From NCBI RefSeq assembly GCF_015553625.1, contig NZ_JADNGY010000001.1, positions 178,159 through 242,158 of the forward strand: 64,000 nt of DNA, written 5' to 3'. Positions 1-9,311 of the stretch are shown piece by piece (within the stretch, counting starts at the first letter, position 1; each line of letters starts with the position of its first letter). A program made the position numbers and the translations under genes. Origin of the DNA: Streptococcus australis (GTDB lineage: Bacteria; Bacillota; Bacilli; Lactobacillales; Streptococcaceae). The notes under the pieces are model-generated. The model saw only the letters and a program-made list of their open reading frames with translations, was not told the DNA's origin and ran no database searches.

Positions 1-227
1 TCCAAGTCAGGATAGAGATACATATCAGACTCATTAATCCGAACAAACCCTTCGATAGAAGATCCATCAAACATAGCCTTGTTTGATAAAACTTTTTCCA
101 ACTGTTCATCTGTCGCTGGAATTTCAACGTTTTTCATGGTTCCTAAGATATCTGAGAACATCAACCGAATAAAGGTTACATTTTTTTCTTTGACTTCGCG
201 ACGAATATCTTCAACAGTAATTGACAT
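1..227 (-). CDS. glnA: Glutamine synthetase, N-terminal part (cut by window edge)
   Basis: Glutamine synthetase makes glutamine from glutamate, ammonia and ATP in the cytoplasm. Only the first 75 codons are inside the window. The translation starts [19 protein letters not shown] and continues through [18 protein letters not shown], then [12 protein letters not shown], which is the conserved beta-Grasp start of GlnA. The ATG at 225-227 is preceded by AAGGAGACACAC. It lies 41 bases downstream of glnR with no promoter seen between them, so it is read as the second gene of a glnRA operon controlled by the GlnR box at 691-709. The remainder lies to the left of the window. Identity is secure. Confidence 0.96.
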   Translation of the reverse strand, partial: MSITVEDIRREVKEKNVTFIRLMFSDILGTMKNVEIPATDEQLEKVLSNKAMFDGSSIEGFVRINESDMYLYPDL

Positions 228-268
228 GTGTGTCTCCTTATGAATAAAGCAATAAGTAAAAAGAATGA

Positions 269-634
269 TCAGCGTAACTGACCATATGGCGATGAGGTCG
301 TATGAAAGCGACTTTGCTGAAGAATGTCGCGATGAAGGGCCTTGCGAACTTCCTTCTCGCTAACTACCTTGGCAGCTTGGCGTTTAGCTTCTTTCTCAGC
401 AATCCGTTTTTTGATTCCTGCAATATTAAGGCCTTCAGATAAGTAATCCTTAATCTCCAACAGGCGATCCATATCGTTGAGAGAAAACATCCGACGATTG
501 CCCTCTGTACGATCCGGAGTAATGAGTTGCTGATCTTCGTAATAGCGAATCTGACGAGCTGTTAAATCTGTCAATTTCATAACACTACCAATCGGAAAGA
601 CCGCTAACGTTCGTCTTAATTCCTTTTCTTTCAT
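269..634 (-). CDS. glnR: GlnR, MerR-family nitrogen repressor
   Basis: GlnR represses glutamine synthetase and ammonium or glutamine uptake genes when nitrogen is plentiful, acting with feedback-inhibited GlnA. The protein has the MerR-type winged helix ([20 protein letters not shown], residues about 16-36) followed by a dimerisation helix and a basic C-terminal tail. The frame is open further upstream, but [16 protein letters not shown] is the family start, and its ATG at 632-634 follows an AAAAGGAGG ribosome binding site at normal spacing. It is first in the glnRA operon. A perfect GlnR box and a consensus promoter sit just upstream, so autoregulation is expected. Confidence 0.97.
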   Translation of the reverse strand: MKEKELRRTLAVFPIGSVMKLTDLTARQIRYYEDQQLITPDRTEGNRRMFSLNDMDRLLEIKDYLSEGLNIAGIKKRIAEKEAKRQAAKVVSEKEVRKALHRDILQQSRFHTTSSPYGQLR

Positions 635-655
635 ATCCGACCTCCTTTTCCTTCT

Positions 656-709
656 ATTATAACGCAAAAAAAACCGATGTCAAGATTAAAATGTCATATA
701 ATCTCACAT
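656..709 (-). promoter_or_regulatory. glnRA promoter with GlnR operator
   Basis: Read on the minus strand, ATGTGAGATTATATGACAT (691-709) matches the GlnR/TnrA consensus ATGTNA-N7-TNACAT at every fixed position. Directly downstream are TTGACA (678-683) and TATAAT (656-661) with a 16-base spacer, a near-consensus sigma-A promoter, ending 22 bases before the glnR ATG. The operator lies just upstream of the -35 box. Its right end overlaps the last codons and stop of the FUSC gene (704-1237). Confidence 0.9.
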
Positions 710-1237
710 GGGTTTTCTTTTTTCTTTTATAAAGTCTCGAATGCGATCCACATCTGAATTAACTAAAATCGCTACAAAGACACCGATAAAGGTTTCAAAA
801 ATGCGGGCAAAAACATATAGGAAAGTTTCACCTGTAGGAATCGAGAGAGTAATAATCAGCATAGCTGATACGCCTCCGATAATTCCGGCTTTATTGTTCA
901 TGGCGACATTGGTCATAATGGTTAACATGGTCGCAATCGGTACAAAAATCAGGGTGACCCAATAGGCATTGTGGAAGAGGATCTTGATTATAAAGAATAG
1001 CAGAGCATAAAAACCACCGATGCTGTTACCCATCACACGCGAAGCTCCGAAGTGAACACTCTTATCAAAATCTTCTCTCAAGCTAAAAACAGCTGTCAGA
1101 GCCCCAATTTGCAGTCCTCTCCAACCAAAGATACCAAAAATCAATAGAACCAGAAAAACGGCTATCCCTGTTTTGAAGGTCCGCATTCCCAATCGAAATT
1201 TGGAACGGTCAAATTTATGTCGTTTAAAGTAATCCAT
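704..1237 (-). CDS. FUSC / aromatic acid exporter-like membrane protein
   Basis: A 177-residue integral membrane protein with about four to five hydrophobic segments (residues about 24-55, 75-120 and 125-160) and basic ends. The pattern, including LGMRTFKTGIAVFLVLLIF and the SVHFGASRVMGNSIGG loop, fits the short N-terminal membrane module of the ArAE/FUSC (former DUF939) family, tentatively linked to efflux of aromatic acids. The full-length family is longer and adds a cytoplasmic domain that is absent here, but short forms next to glnR are common in streptococci. Substrate is unknown. Its 3' end overlaps the GlnR operator of the next gene. Confidence 0.8.
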   Translation of the reverse strand: MDYFKRHKFDRSKFRLGMRTFKTGIAVFLVLLIFGIFGWRGLQIGALTAVFSLREDFDKSVHFGASRVMGNSIGGFYALLFFIIKILFHNAYWVTLIFVPIATMLTIMTNVAMNNKAGIIGGVSAMLIITLSIPTGETFLYVFARIFETFIGVFVAILVNSDVDRIRDFIKEKRKPM

Positions 1238-1567
1238 TGTCCCCTATCTTTCTATCTCTTTTATTCTAACATATTTCCAGAAAGGTTCAAGCAGGGAAAT
1301 GAAGATCGACTAGGTTCCTTCTAATCTATAAAGACATCTTAAAAACTTTCCTTAGGTGAGTACGGACGTCAGCGAACTTCGAAGAAGTTCCATGACTTAG
1401 TTTTGAACCTAAAGTTTCAAAACTCCCGAGTGCTTGAAACAAATGTTTCAAGCACTTTTCTCACGGCGGAAAGTTTCGGGATTTCCTTGATTAATTTCAA
1501 AAATGAGATCATATTTTATTTCGATACAGAATCACTTATCTTATATAAAAATAGTTTGTATACATTC
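1238..1567. other. Intergenic region with folded multi-hairpin element (core 1344-1475)
   Basis: No gene is seen here. The core is an imperfect palindromic array. An outer stem pairs AACTTTCC (1344-1351) with GGAAAGTT (1468-1475) and GTGAG (1356-1360) with CTCAC (1460-1464). It encloses three hairpins: GAACTTC/GAAGTTC (1374-1390, 3-base loop), AGTTTTGAA/TTCAAAACT (1399-1424) and AGTGCTTGAAAC/GTTTCAAGCACT (1429-1456, 12 bp stem, AAAT loop). The layout suggests either an intergenic repeat of the kind common in oral streptococci or a structured RNA. Transcript direction is unknown. The flanks (1238-1343 and 1476-1567) show nothing definite. Confidence 0.7.
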
Positions 1568-1592
1568 TAAAAAAAGCACCTTTCGGTGCTTC
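1568..1592 (-). terminator. pgk intrinsic terminator
   Basis: On the minus strand AAGCACC-GAAA-GGTGCTT is followed by a run of T. It begins about 25 bases after the pgk stop codon. Confidence 0.92.
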
Positions 1593-1616
1593 TTCTATGG
1601 TTTATGAGGAACCGTC

Positions 1617-2816
1617 TTATTTTTCAGTCAAAGCTGCAAGTCCTGGAAGAACTTTACCTTCAAGGAGTTCCATTGATGCTCCACCACCAGTAGAGATCCA
1701 TGAGAACTTGTCTGCACGACCAAGGTTGATCGCTGCGGCAGCTGAGTCACCACCACCGATGATTGATTTAACGCCTGGTTGTTTCACGATAGCGTCCATG
1801 ACACCGATTGTACCAGCTTGGAAGTCAGGGTTTTCAAATACACCCATAGGTCCGTTCCATACAACTGTTTTCGCACCAGTCAAAGCTTCGTCAAATTTAG
1901 CGATTGATTTAGGACCGATATCCAAACCAAGGAAGCCTGGGTCAACTGCTTCACCTTCAGTGTCTTTCACTTCAGTGTAGTCAGCAAATGCGTTCGCTTC
2001 TTTTGAGTCAACTGGCAAGATCAATTTGCCGTTTGCTTTTTCAAGAAGAGCTTTAGCGACATCCAATTTGTCTTCTTCTACAAGTGAGTTACCGATTTCG
2101 ATACCTTGAGCTTTGTAGAATGTGTAAGTCATCCCACCACCGATAAGAACTTTATCAGCTTTTTCAAGCAAGTTTTCGATAACACCGATCTTGTCTGAAA
2201 CTTTTGAACCACCAAGGATAGCCACGAATGGACGTTCTGGAGCTTCAACTGCTTCTTGGATGTAGGCAATTTCGTTTTCAAGAAGGAATCCAGCAACAGC
2301 TTTTTCAACGTTTGCTGAGATACCAACGTTAGATGCGTGCGCACGGTGAGCTGTACCGAATGCATCGTTTACGAAGATACCATCTCCAAGTGATGCCCAG
2401 TATTTACCAAGTTCAGGATCGTTTTTAGATTCTTTCTTGCCGTCAACATCTTCAAAACGAGTGTTTTCAACCAAAAGAACTTGTCCATCTTCAAGAGCGT
2501 TAATCGCAGCTTCCAATTCAGCACCACGAGTAACACCTGGAAGGAAAGCAACGTCTTGACCCAATTTAGCAGCCAAGTCAGCCGCTACAGGAGCAAGTGA
2601 TTTACCTTCTTTGTCTGCTTCTTCTTTCACACGTCCAAGGTGAGAGAAGAGGATTGCACGTCCACCGTGCTCAAGGATATACTTGATTGTTGGAAGAGCG
2701 GCAGTGATACGGTTGTCGTTTGTGATCACTCCATCTTTTACAGGAACGTTGAAGTCAACACGAACGAGAACTTTTTTCCCTTTCAAGTCAACGTCTTTAA
2801 CAGTCAATTTTGCCAT
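1617..2816 (-). CDS. pgk: Phosphoglycerate kinase
   Basis: Glycolytic enzyme transferring phosphate from 1,3-bisphosphoglycerate to ADP. The 399 residues are full family length. N-terminal [11 protein letters not shown], the substrate site FSHLGR, the hinge region [11 protein letters not shown], and the C-terminal nucleotide-binding WNGPMGVFE and GGGDSAAA motifs are all present. The ATG follows AGAAGGAG. It is a single-gene unit with an extended -10 promoter upstream and a strong terminator downstream. Unlike in many Firmicutes, it is separated from gapA by the glycosidase gene. Confidence 0.99.
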   Translation of the reverse strand: MAKLTVKDVDLKGKKVLVRVDFNVPVKDGVITNDNRITAALPTIKYILEHGGRAILFSHLGRVKEEADKEGKSLAPVAADLAAKLGQDVAFLPGVTRGAELEAAINALEDGQVLLVENTRFEDVDGKKESKNDPELGKYWASLGDGIFVNDAFGTAHRAHASNVGISANVEKAVAGFLLENEIAYIQEAVEAPERPFVAILGGSKVSDKIGVIENLLEKADKVLIGGGMTYTFYKAQGIEIGNSLVEEDKLDVAKALLEKANGKLILPVDSKEANAFADYTEVKDTEGEAVDPGFLGLDIGPKSIAKFDEALTGAKTVVWNGPMGVFENPDFQAGTIGVMDAIVKQPGVKSIIGGGDSAAAAINLGRADKFSWISTGGGASMELLEGKVLPGLAALTEK

Positions 2817-2850
2817 TGGATATGACTCCTTCTATTTTTAATACATGATA

Positions 2851-2859
2851 ATTATATCA
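2851..2859 (-). promoter_or_regulatory. pgk extended -10 promoter
   Basis: Minus strand TGATATAAT (TGN plus TATAAT) lies 35 bases before the pgk ATG. No good -35 box is seen, which is usual for extended -10 promoters. Confidence 0.6.
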
Positions 2860-2950
2860 CAAAAGATGTAAAAGAGGTAGAAAAATAGTGGATTTCTACT
2901 TCATAATAGCCTATCTGGATTGATGCTCCTGATTCAGAATCTACATCATG

Positions 2951-2981
2951 AAACCTCCCTTGTTTTTCACAAAGGAGGTTT
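2951..2981 (-). terminator. Hairpin after the endoglycosidase gene
   Basis: AAACCTCCCTTG pairs with CAAAGGAGGTTT around a 7-base loop. It lies between the endoglycosidase stop and the pgk promoter. The T-run is weak on either strand, so terminator function is probable rather than certain. Confidence 0.55.
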
Positions 2982-3018
2982 ATGATTGATTTTAACTTTT
3001 TTAAGCCTCTAGAAAACG

Positions 3019-6000
3019 TTACTCTTCTTTCTTCTTACCGGCCAAGAGGAAGCCTCCAAGTGCTGCTAAGAGAACAGCTTCTGCTGCAAAAGTAGCCTCT
3101 AAACTTGCAGTTGTTGGCAATTCCTTGTCAGTTTCTTTGCTGGTTTGATCTTGTTGAGAAGAACCTTCTTTAGTCGGTGTTAAGTAGTGACTTAAAACTT
3201 GTTGAACTCGTTGATCCAGAAGATCTGATCCGTTTTCCTTTTGATTAGATGGATCAGTTGGTTTCATCGGATTCAATTGTTCTGGGGATTTTTGATTATC
3301 AGTCGGTTGGTCTGGTTTTGTTGGATTCTCCGGCTGAATCGGTTGATCTGGTGTCGCAGGTTTCTCTGGCTGAACCGGTTGATCCGGTGTCGCAGGTTTC
3401 TCTGGCTGGATCGGTTGGTCCGGTGTCACAGGTTGATCTGGCTGGATTGGCTGATCCGGTACCTCTATCTTTTGAGTTTTGTAGACAATCGCATAGTGAG
3501 TAAAGTGTGGAGCTGTAAAGATGACTACATCTCCTACACGCTCAAAGGCTAAAGATTGAGGTGCTTGACCTTCTGGGAAGAAGAGGACTTGCTCCACTTC
3601 TTTATCCTTATCCACAGGTATTTTCACAAGTGATGGATGATGGGTATCCACATCTTGACCACTTGCATCGACTCCTTCGATATCAAAGATAGCCGCTTCT
3701 CGTCCCTTCAGCTCTTCTTTTTCTGCCTGATTTGCTTCAACTTTCGCGACTTTCAACCCCTTAACAACAGTAGGTTCCAAATTAGAGAACTGAACTTCAA
3801 CTCCAGTTGCAGGGTCTACAAAGACAGCCGGCTTATCTTCTTTCAAGAGCGCAATCAAGGTTTCTAGACCTGTTTTTGCGGTTGCGAGCGCTTCAGGAGT
3901 GAGTTCTGAAGAGGCTAGGAGTTCTTTATTTTTCTCAACCAGTGCCTTCAAAGCATCACCAGAAGGATGATTTGGCTTGCTTGCTAATAGAGTGGTCGCT
4001 TCCTCTGTCAGAGCAGAGAGAGTTTCTTTTTCTTTTGTTAGATTGGCTTGTCCATCCAAGGCTTTCAAGAGAGCGGTCAATTGGTTCAACTGCTCATTGA
4101 CTTGATTTTGTGTGCTGGTATCATGCTCTTTCAAGACTTTTTCAGAAGCAGCTATTCCAGCCAACAAGGCTTCTTTGACTTCAGGAGTGGCAAAAGTAAA
4201 GTCTACTTTGGCTTTTGCAGCTTCAGCTTCAGCCAATTTTTGCTTGAGGTATTCATCATTGAGAGCTGGTTTTGGATTCACGAGGACATCAAAGCTTGTG
4301 CTAGCTCCCTTGTAATGGACGGTGATAGTTTGACGACCTTCCTTGCTCGCATCAAAGCCAGTTACTTCAACACCTTCATCGGTCAAGGCGTGCGTTTCAG
4401 TCGTTTCATCTTCAAAGACGACTGTAAAGCGTCCGCCTTCTTTTTCAAATGCTTCTCCGACAATATATTCGACTTTTGGTTTGTCAGTCAATTCTAGACC
4501 AGCAACGGCTTTTTCACCTGCTTCCTCTGCACTGACCACAAAAACAGTGAGAGTCTTATCCAATTTCTGACCAAGATAAGAAACTTCTAGGTGTTGTTCT
4601 CCAAGCTTGTTACTGTCAAATCCATGAATCTCTACACCTGAGTTGGTGAGGTTGACCAGTTGATCTGCTTGTCCATCTTGATAATGAACGCGAAGAGTCG
4701 CTCCTTTCAAGGAGAGAGCATCTCCTTTTCTGTAGACCTTCTTAGCTAAGCCCTCTTCTAATTGAACTCCACTAATTTCTTTATCATTTTTTGGAACTTC
4801 AATCGCTAGAACATTACTGATCTCTTTTCCTGGTGCTTGTGCACGATAGTAAAGAAGAGACGGAGTCGATTCAAAAGCGAGCGGTTTAAAGATCAGATTT
4901 CCAGCTTGATCGGCTGTCATAGTCGCAATTGGGCTAGTCGCTTCTTTATCGGCATAAAGTGAAATCGTTGTATTCGCAGGTACATCCTTAAAGCCAACCT
5001 GGACAAAATGATTGCCTAGGTTTTGCGCTGCAGCATCCTTCATCGGGATATTGACTGTTTCGGTATCTAAACTTTCATACATTTTCCAGTTATAGATTCG
5101 AATAGCTTGCCATGGAGTCCCATTATCGGCTGTAATGACATGGAGACGCCATTCTTGAGCTTTGATCGGATGGTCGAGTGTAATATCGGACACATGGGCT
5201 TTGTTTCCACGGACTTCCTTGGCCAATTTCCACTCGCCGGCTTCATCCTTGTAGTAAAGGTCGAAGTCACGGGTATTCATCTTGCCATCATCGACAGATT
5301 CTCCACCCGCACCTGCATGGTCCATGACCCAACGAACAATGGTCCGTGGTTGTGTCAAGCGAATATCGACAGTTCCACTCAATTGAGCCGACGACCATTT
5401 ATCTGAAAGACTCGTAATGGTACCATTCAACATCCCCTCGATACCTTCACTACCATCTGCATCTGGGAAACTTGAACCGATGACTTTCGCCCCAATCACT
5501 ACGTTTGGCGCCAATGCTTTTGGTAGGCTGGTATCCGACACTGTCATACCCCAATCAAAGGCTACAGTTCCCGCATCTGAACGTTGACCGTTCTTCCCAA
5601 CAGCAACAACCTTGAGTTCTTGAGTGGTCCCTTCAGCACTTGCAGAACGACTAACTTTTGGAAGATAGACAGTTGTCGCAGAAGACCCTGTTAAGAGACG
5701 CCAGTTATCGCCATCTTTCTCATAGACTTCATAATAATCTGCATCCGCAACTCCTTTAAAGTTTAGGACTGCTTCTGCTTCTTGCGCATTTTGCAGGCGT
5801 TTGCCTTTCACGGTTACTTCAGAAGGAGCAGCTGGTTTTTCTTGGTTCGACGTAATCGACAATTGGCCGAGATTGAACTTGTAGTCTTTGACATCTGCAT
5901 CATGGTCAAAGAACATCTTAACGGCATAAATGGTCTTGCCAGCTAGGTCTCCCAAATCGAAGGTTTGAGTGGACCAATCTGCGTTTGGCGTCAATTCCTT

Positions 6001-7818
6001 CCATACGTATTCCGAGTAATCTTCTTTTGTAGCAACAGCTACCCAAGCAGCCGCACCAACCCCACCCTTGTGAGAGACGCTTAATTTTGTTGTTTCTGTC
6101 ACAGGGATTTTGGTCGAATAGAGCATGACATTTTGACTGCTATTAGCTTTCAAATCGCCTTCAAAGGTTAGAGAGTTTCCTCCATTATAGGCTTGATCAA
6201 AGTCATAGCGCCCTTTCAATGGCGTGCTGTCTTCACTATGTTCTACCCACCAGCGCCATGTTGGAAGGTAGCCAGAGACGGATCGGTAATTCCACTCGCC
6301 ATCTTTTGAAATTTTTCCATCTACAAACCAATATTTTCCGTGACCAGTATTGAATGAAGTATTAAAATCAGCATTTGTGATCGGAGTTTTATCCACGACT
6401 AGATTGGACATCCCGTACCAAGATTGATCTGCTGGTTTTCCTTTGGTTGGATCACCTTGGAAACCTGTCCAGAATAGATCTTCATGGTTATGATACCCCT
6501 CTCCTGTCTTTCCTAGACCCGTAATGGTGTCAGGTGCATAAAGCCCCAGGGATAGACGCAACTTGCCATGTTCATCTAAAATCGCATTCCAGTCCACATT
6601 GGTCTTATAAGAGCCCCCTTTTTGAAGTTCGAGTCCCGCTAAAACATCATAAGGATTGCGCTGAATCCATTTGGCTGTGCTGATAGAATAATCAACTTCT
6701 GATTTGCCCCAGTTGAAGTTGGCAAAGAAGGTATCAACTGGATTTTCCCCATTTTCAGGTTGCATGAAATTATAGTTGTATTCACCCAGTGCATTTTCAT
6801 GGTAACGACCATATTCATAGGTCATGGCATCATACCAAGAGTACTTGATAGGGTAGTTAATACTCTTCGCATACTCCTTGGTGTAAAGAAGGAAATCTCT
6901 TAATTTTGGTCCTAAAGGTTCTACTAGGTTCCCTGTCGTTTCTTGGTTAATAAAGTAGCCATCGAAACCATAATACTTAGCTAGATCAACTAATTTCCGT
7001 GCGATCGGGAAGGTTTTAGAGCCTTCACTATCTTCTTTCAAGGTTTCCGCAAAATGCTCTTGATCCTTGATGCTACTAGACCAGTTATAAAAGAGTGTTC
7101 CATAGATGGGCACCCCATTTCGGTGAGCAGCATCAATCACATCCGCTGATGGTACCAGACCTTCCCAGAAGACCATGGAATCCAAATACTGCCAATAGTC
7201 AAAAGCATAGGCCTTAAACTCTTCCCCACCGACGGAAGCATGATCCTTAGCCTTTGAGTTCATGTTAGACAGAGCCTGAATCTTTGCATCAGGGTTTGCT
7301 TGCTCGTTGATTTGCTTCCCTTGAAAACGGCTAGCGAGGGGGACACTTGCTCGGTTCAAATCATCATCTACTCGTTTACCAGGTTCCCATTTCAACAAAT
7401 CGTCCCATGTATCAAATTTGACCTCTTTCGGTCTTAATTGTTTTTCTTCATTAGTTGGTAAATCTTCTACTTTTTCTGTGCTTGCTTTTGGCTGTTCTGT
7501 CGCTGAAACCGCTGGACTATCTGTGGTCGTCGGGCTAACTTCGGGAGTTGCTGAAGTGGCTTCCTCAACTGGTTTCGCTGATTCTGTAGTTGGCAAGACA
7601 GCATCTGCAGTGTAGACACCAGCTTCTCTGATTAAATGATTTACATCTTCTGCAGTTGCTGAAGTGGCTTCTAAGGGTTGTTCATTCGCAGCATGCGTCT
7701 CATCCGCTGAGACAGCCCCCGTTCCTAAAAATGCCAATCCAATCAGTGCAGAACAAACTCCTACACTGAATTTTCGGATACTAAAACGTTGTTGTTTTTC
7801 AAATTGATGACCTTTCAT
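3019..7818 (-). CDS. Cell-wall-anchored GH85 endo-beta-N-acetylglucosaminidase (EndoD-like)
   Basis: It cleaves the chitobiose core of N-glycans, probably on host glycoproteins, outside the cell. An N-terminal YSIRK-type signal peptide (FSIRKFSVGVCSALIG) is followed by a low-complexity linker and the GH85 domain (about 130-640), with the catalytic Asn/Glu pair in GYFINQETTG (N295/E297 counted from the upstream ATG). Next come a carbohydrate-binding-like region, an F5/8C-like module (about 780-930), two bacterial Ig-like repeats, a helical FIVAR-like segment, a Pro-rich DQP/EKPATP wall region and a C-terminal anchor. The sorting motif reads LPTTA, not LPXTG, followed by a hydrophobic stretch and KKKEE. 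The start at 7818 is chosen because GGAGG overlaps the upstream ATG (7830) and suits this ATG. The neighbour is pgk, as in pneumococcus. A cre site upstream suggests CcpA control. Confidence 0.93.
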   Translation of the reverse strand: MKGHQFEKQQRFSIRKFSVGVCSALIGLAFLGTGAVSADETHAANEQPLEATSATAEDVNHLIREAGVYTADAVLPTTESAKPVEEATSATPEVSPTTTDSPAVSATEQPKASTEKVEDLPTNEEKQLRPKEVKFDTWDDLLKWEPGKRVDDDLNRASVPLASRFQGKQINEQANPDAKIQALSNMNSKAKDHASVGGEEFKAYAFDYWQYLDSMVFWEGLVPSADVIDAAHRNGVPIYGTLFYNWSSSIKDQEHFAETLKEDSEGSKTFPIARKLVDLAKYYGFDGYFINQETTGNLVEPLGPKLRDFLLYTKEYAKSINYPIKYSWYDAMTYEYGRYHENALGEYNYNFMQPENGENPVDTFFANFNWGKSEVDYSISTAKWIQRNPYDVLAGLELQKGGSYKTNVDWNAILDEHGKLRLSLGLYAPDTITGLGKTGEGYHNHEDLFWTGFQGDPTKGKPADQSWYGMSNLVVDKTPITNADFNTSFNTGHGKYWFVDGKISKDGEWNYRSVSGYLPTWRWWVEHSEDSTPLKGRYDFDQAYNGGNSLTFEGDLKANSSQNVMLYSTKIPVTETTKLSVSHKGGVGAAAWVAVATKEDYSEYVWKELTPNADWSTQTFDLGDLAGKTIYAVKMFFDHDADVKDYKFNLGQLSITSNQEKPAAPSEVTVKGKRLQNAQEAEAVLNFKGVADADYYEVYEKDGDNWRLLTGSSATTVYLPKVSRSASAEGTTQELKVVAVGKNGQRSDAGTVAFDWGMTVSDTSLPKALAPNVVIGAKVIGSSFPDADGSEGIEGMLNGTITSLSDKWSSAQLSGTVDIRLTQPRTIVRWVMDHAGAGGESVDDGKMNTRDFDLYYKDEAGEWKLAKEVRGNKAHVSDITLDHPIKAQEWRLHVITADNGTPWQAIRIYNWKMYESLDTETVNIPMKDAAAQNLGNHFVQVGFKDVPANTTISLYADKEATSPIATMTADQAGNLIFKPLAFESTPSLLYYRAQAPGKEISNVLAIEVPKNDKEISGVQLEEGLAKKVYRKGDALSLKGATLRVHYQDGQADQLVNLTNSGVEIHGFDSNKLGEQHLEVSYLGQKLDKTLTVFVVSAEEAGEKAVAGLELTDKPKVEYIVGEAFEKEGGRFTVVFEDETTETHALTDEGVEVTGFDASKEGRQTITVHYKGASTSFDVLVNPKPALNDEYLKQKLAEAEAAKAKVDFTFATPEVKEALLAGIAASEKVLKEHDTSTQNQVNEQLNQLTALLKALDGQANLTKEKETLSALTEEATTLLASKPNHPSGDALKALVEKNKELLASSELTPEALATAKTGLETLIALLKEDKPAVFVDPATGVEVQFSNLEPTVVKGLKVAKVEANQAEKEELKGREAAIFDIEGVDASGQDVDTHHPSLVKIPVDKDKEVEQVLFFPEGQAPQSLAFERVGDVVIFTAPHFTHYAIVYKTQKIEVPDQPIQPDQPVTPDQPIQPEKPATPDQPVQPEKPATPDQPIQPENPTKPDQPTDNQKSPEQLNPMKPTDPSNQKENGSDLLDQRVQQVLSHYLTPTKEGSSQQDQTSKETDKELPTTASLEATFAAEAVLLAALGGFLLAGKKKEE

Positions 7819-7879
7819 CATGACCTCCATCTTATTTTACTAATTTCCAATCTCCTAAAACACTTCTCCTTCGCTCATG

Positions 7880-7893
7880 TGCAATCGCTTACA
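7880..7893. promoter_or_regulatory. cre (CcpA-binding site) upstream of the endoglycosidase
   Basis: Minus strand TGTAAGCGATTGCA fits the catabolite-responsive element TGNAANCGNWNNCA at every fixed base, about 60 bases upstream of the start codon. Repression in glucose would fit a gene for glycan foraging. Confidence 0.8.
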
Positions 7894-8006
7894 TTTTTGT
7901 TTAATTGGAAATCTTCACTCAGATTTAGTTTACCCCTTTAAAGAGAGGTCTGTCAATCCATTTTAGCAAATCCTATAATAAGGTGAGGAGGAACTAAAAA
8001 AAGTAC

Positions 8007-8032
8007 AAAAAAAGAGGAGGTCACCCTCCTCT
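8007..8032 (-). terminator. gapA intrinsic terminator
   Basis: Minus strand AGAGGAGG-GTGA-CCTCCTCT followed by seven T, 15 bases after the gapA stop. Confidence 0.95.
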
Positions 8033-8047
8033 CATCATACACATGAA

Positions 8048-9058
8048 TTATTTAGCAATTTTTGCGAAGTATTCAAGAGTACGTACAAGTTGTGCAGTGT
8101 AAGACATTTCGTTGTCATACCATGAAACAACTTTAACCAATTGTTTACCATCAACGTCAAGAACTTTAGTTTGAGTTGCGTCAAACAATGAACCGTAAGC
8201 CATACCTACGATATCTGAAGATACGATTGGATCTTCTGTGTAACCGTATGATTCGTTAGCTGCTGCTTTCATAGCTGCGTTCACTTCATCAACAGTAACG
8301 TTCTTTTCAAGAACTGCAACCAATTCAGTAACTGATCCAGTTGGAGTTGGAACGCGTTGTGCAGATCCGTCCAATTTACCGTTCAATTCTGGGATTACAA
8401 GACCGATAGCTTTAGCAGCACCAGTTGAGTTAGGAACGATGTTAGCTGCACCAGCGCGAGCACGACGAAGGTCACCACCACGGTGTGGTCCGTCAAGGAT
8501 CATTTGGTCACCAGTGTAAGCGTGGATAGTAGTCATCAATCCTTCTACAACACCAAAGTTATCTTGAAGAGCTTTAGCCATTGGTGCCAAGCAGTTTGTA
8601 GTACATGAAGCACCTGAGATAACTGTTTCAGTACCATCAAGAATGTCGTGGTTAGTGTTGAATACGACTGTTTTAACGTCATTTCCACCAGGAGCAGTGA
8701 TAACAACTTTCTTAGCTCCACCTGGGTGCAAGTGTTTTTCAGCAGCTTCTTTCTTAGCAAAGAAACCAGTTGCTTCAAGAACGATTTCTACACCGTCGTT
8801 AGCCCAGTCGATTTGTTCTGGATCACGTTCAGCAGAAACTTTAACGAATTTACCGTTAACTTCGAATCCACCTTCTTTAACTTCCACAGTACCGTCGAAA
8901 CGACCTTGAGTTGTGTCATATTTCAACAAATGTGCAAGCATAACTGGATCTGTAAGGTCGTTGATGCGAGTAACTTCAACACCTTCTACGTTTTGGATAC
9001 GACGGAAAGCAAGACGACCGATACGACCGAAACCGTTAATACCAACTTTAACTACCAT
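8048..9058 (-). CDS. gapA: Glyceraldehyde-3-phosphate dehydrogenase
   Basis: NAD-dependent glycolytic enzyme, also known as the surface plasmin receptor Plr in streptococci. The 336 residues begin [20 protein letters not shown] (Rossmann dinucleotide site) and include [13 protein letters not shown] with the catalytic Cys, the phosphate-binding [12 protein letters not shown] and the C-terminal WYDNEMSY. The frame is open 24 codons further upstream, but that extension has no family similarity, and the ATG at 9056-9058 follows AAGGAGG. It is monocistronic, with its own promoter (9145-9173) and terminator. Confidence 0.99.
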   Translation of the reverse strand: MVVKVGINGFGRIGRLAFRRIQNVEGVEVTRINDLTDPVMLAHLLKYDTTQGRFDGTVEVKEGGFEVNGKFVKVSAERDPEQIDWANDGVEIVLEATGFFAKKEAAEKHLHPGGAKKVVITAPGGNDVKTVVFNTNHDILDGTETVISGASCTTNCLAPMAKALQDNFGVVEGLMTTIHAYTGDQMILDGPHRGGDLRRARAGAANIVPNSTGAAKAIGLVIPELNGKLDGSAQRVPTPTGSVTELVAVLEKNVTVDEVNAAMKAAANESYGYTEDPIVSSDIVGMAYGSLFDATQTKVLDVDGKQLVKVVSWYDNEMSYTAQLVRTLEYFAKIAK

Positions 9059-9144
9059 TCGTGATTTCCTCCTTATGAAAATCAAAAAATTTTTTATGTG
9101 AAAAGAGTAACTTGATAGGTTACAAATCATCTTTCAACAATATT

Positions 9145-9173
9145 ATTATATACTTTCTTCCCCTAAAATGCAA
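9145..9173 (-). promoter_or_regulatory. gapA promoter
   Basis: Minus strand TTGCAT (9168-9173), 17-base spacer, TATAAT (9145-9150). This leaves a leader of roughly 80 bases before the gapA ATG. Confidence 0.75.
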
Positions 9174-9264
9174 CTGATTTCAGTAGGATTAGAAATATTA
9201 CACAAACTTTCATATTCATTTTCACTATCTCTTATGAGGAAGAGGAGTTGAACTCTTTCAAATC

Positions 9265-9293
9265 AAAAAAGCCTTCCTCCTAAGAGGAAAGCT
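9265..9293 (-). terminator. fusA intrinsic terminator
   Basis: Minus strand AGCTTTCCTC pairs with GAGGAAGGCT (one G-T pair) and is followed by six T, about 20 bases after the fusA stop. Confidence 0.92.
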
Positions 9294-9311
9294 TTTAGCT
9301 AGACGGCAAAA

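Noticed and set aside
1597..1980. 127-codon plus-strand frame opposite the pgk 3' end
   Set aside because: A shadow of pgk codon usage, covering the pgk terminator flank and lacking a ribosome binding site.
9059..9130. Longer gapA reading frame with 24 extra N-terminal residues
   Set aside because: The extension has no family similarity, and the ATG at 9056-9058 has a strong ribosome binding site and the universal GAPDH N-terminus.
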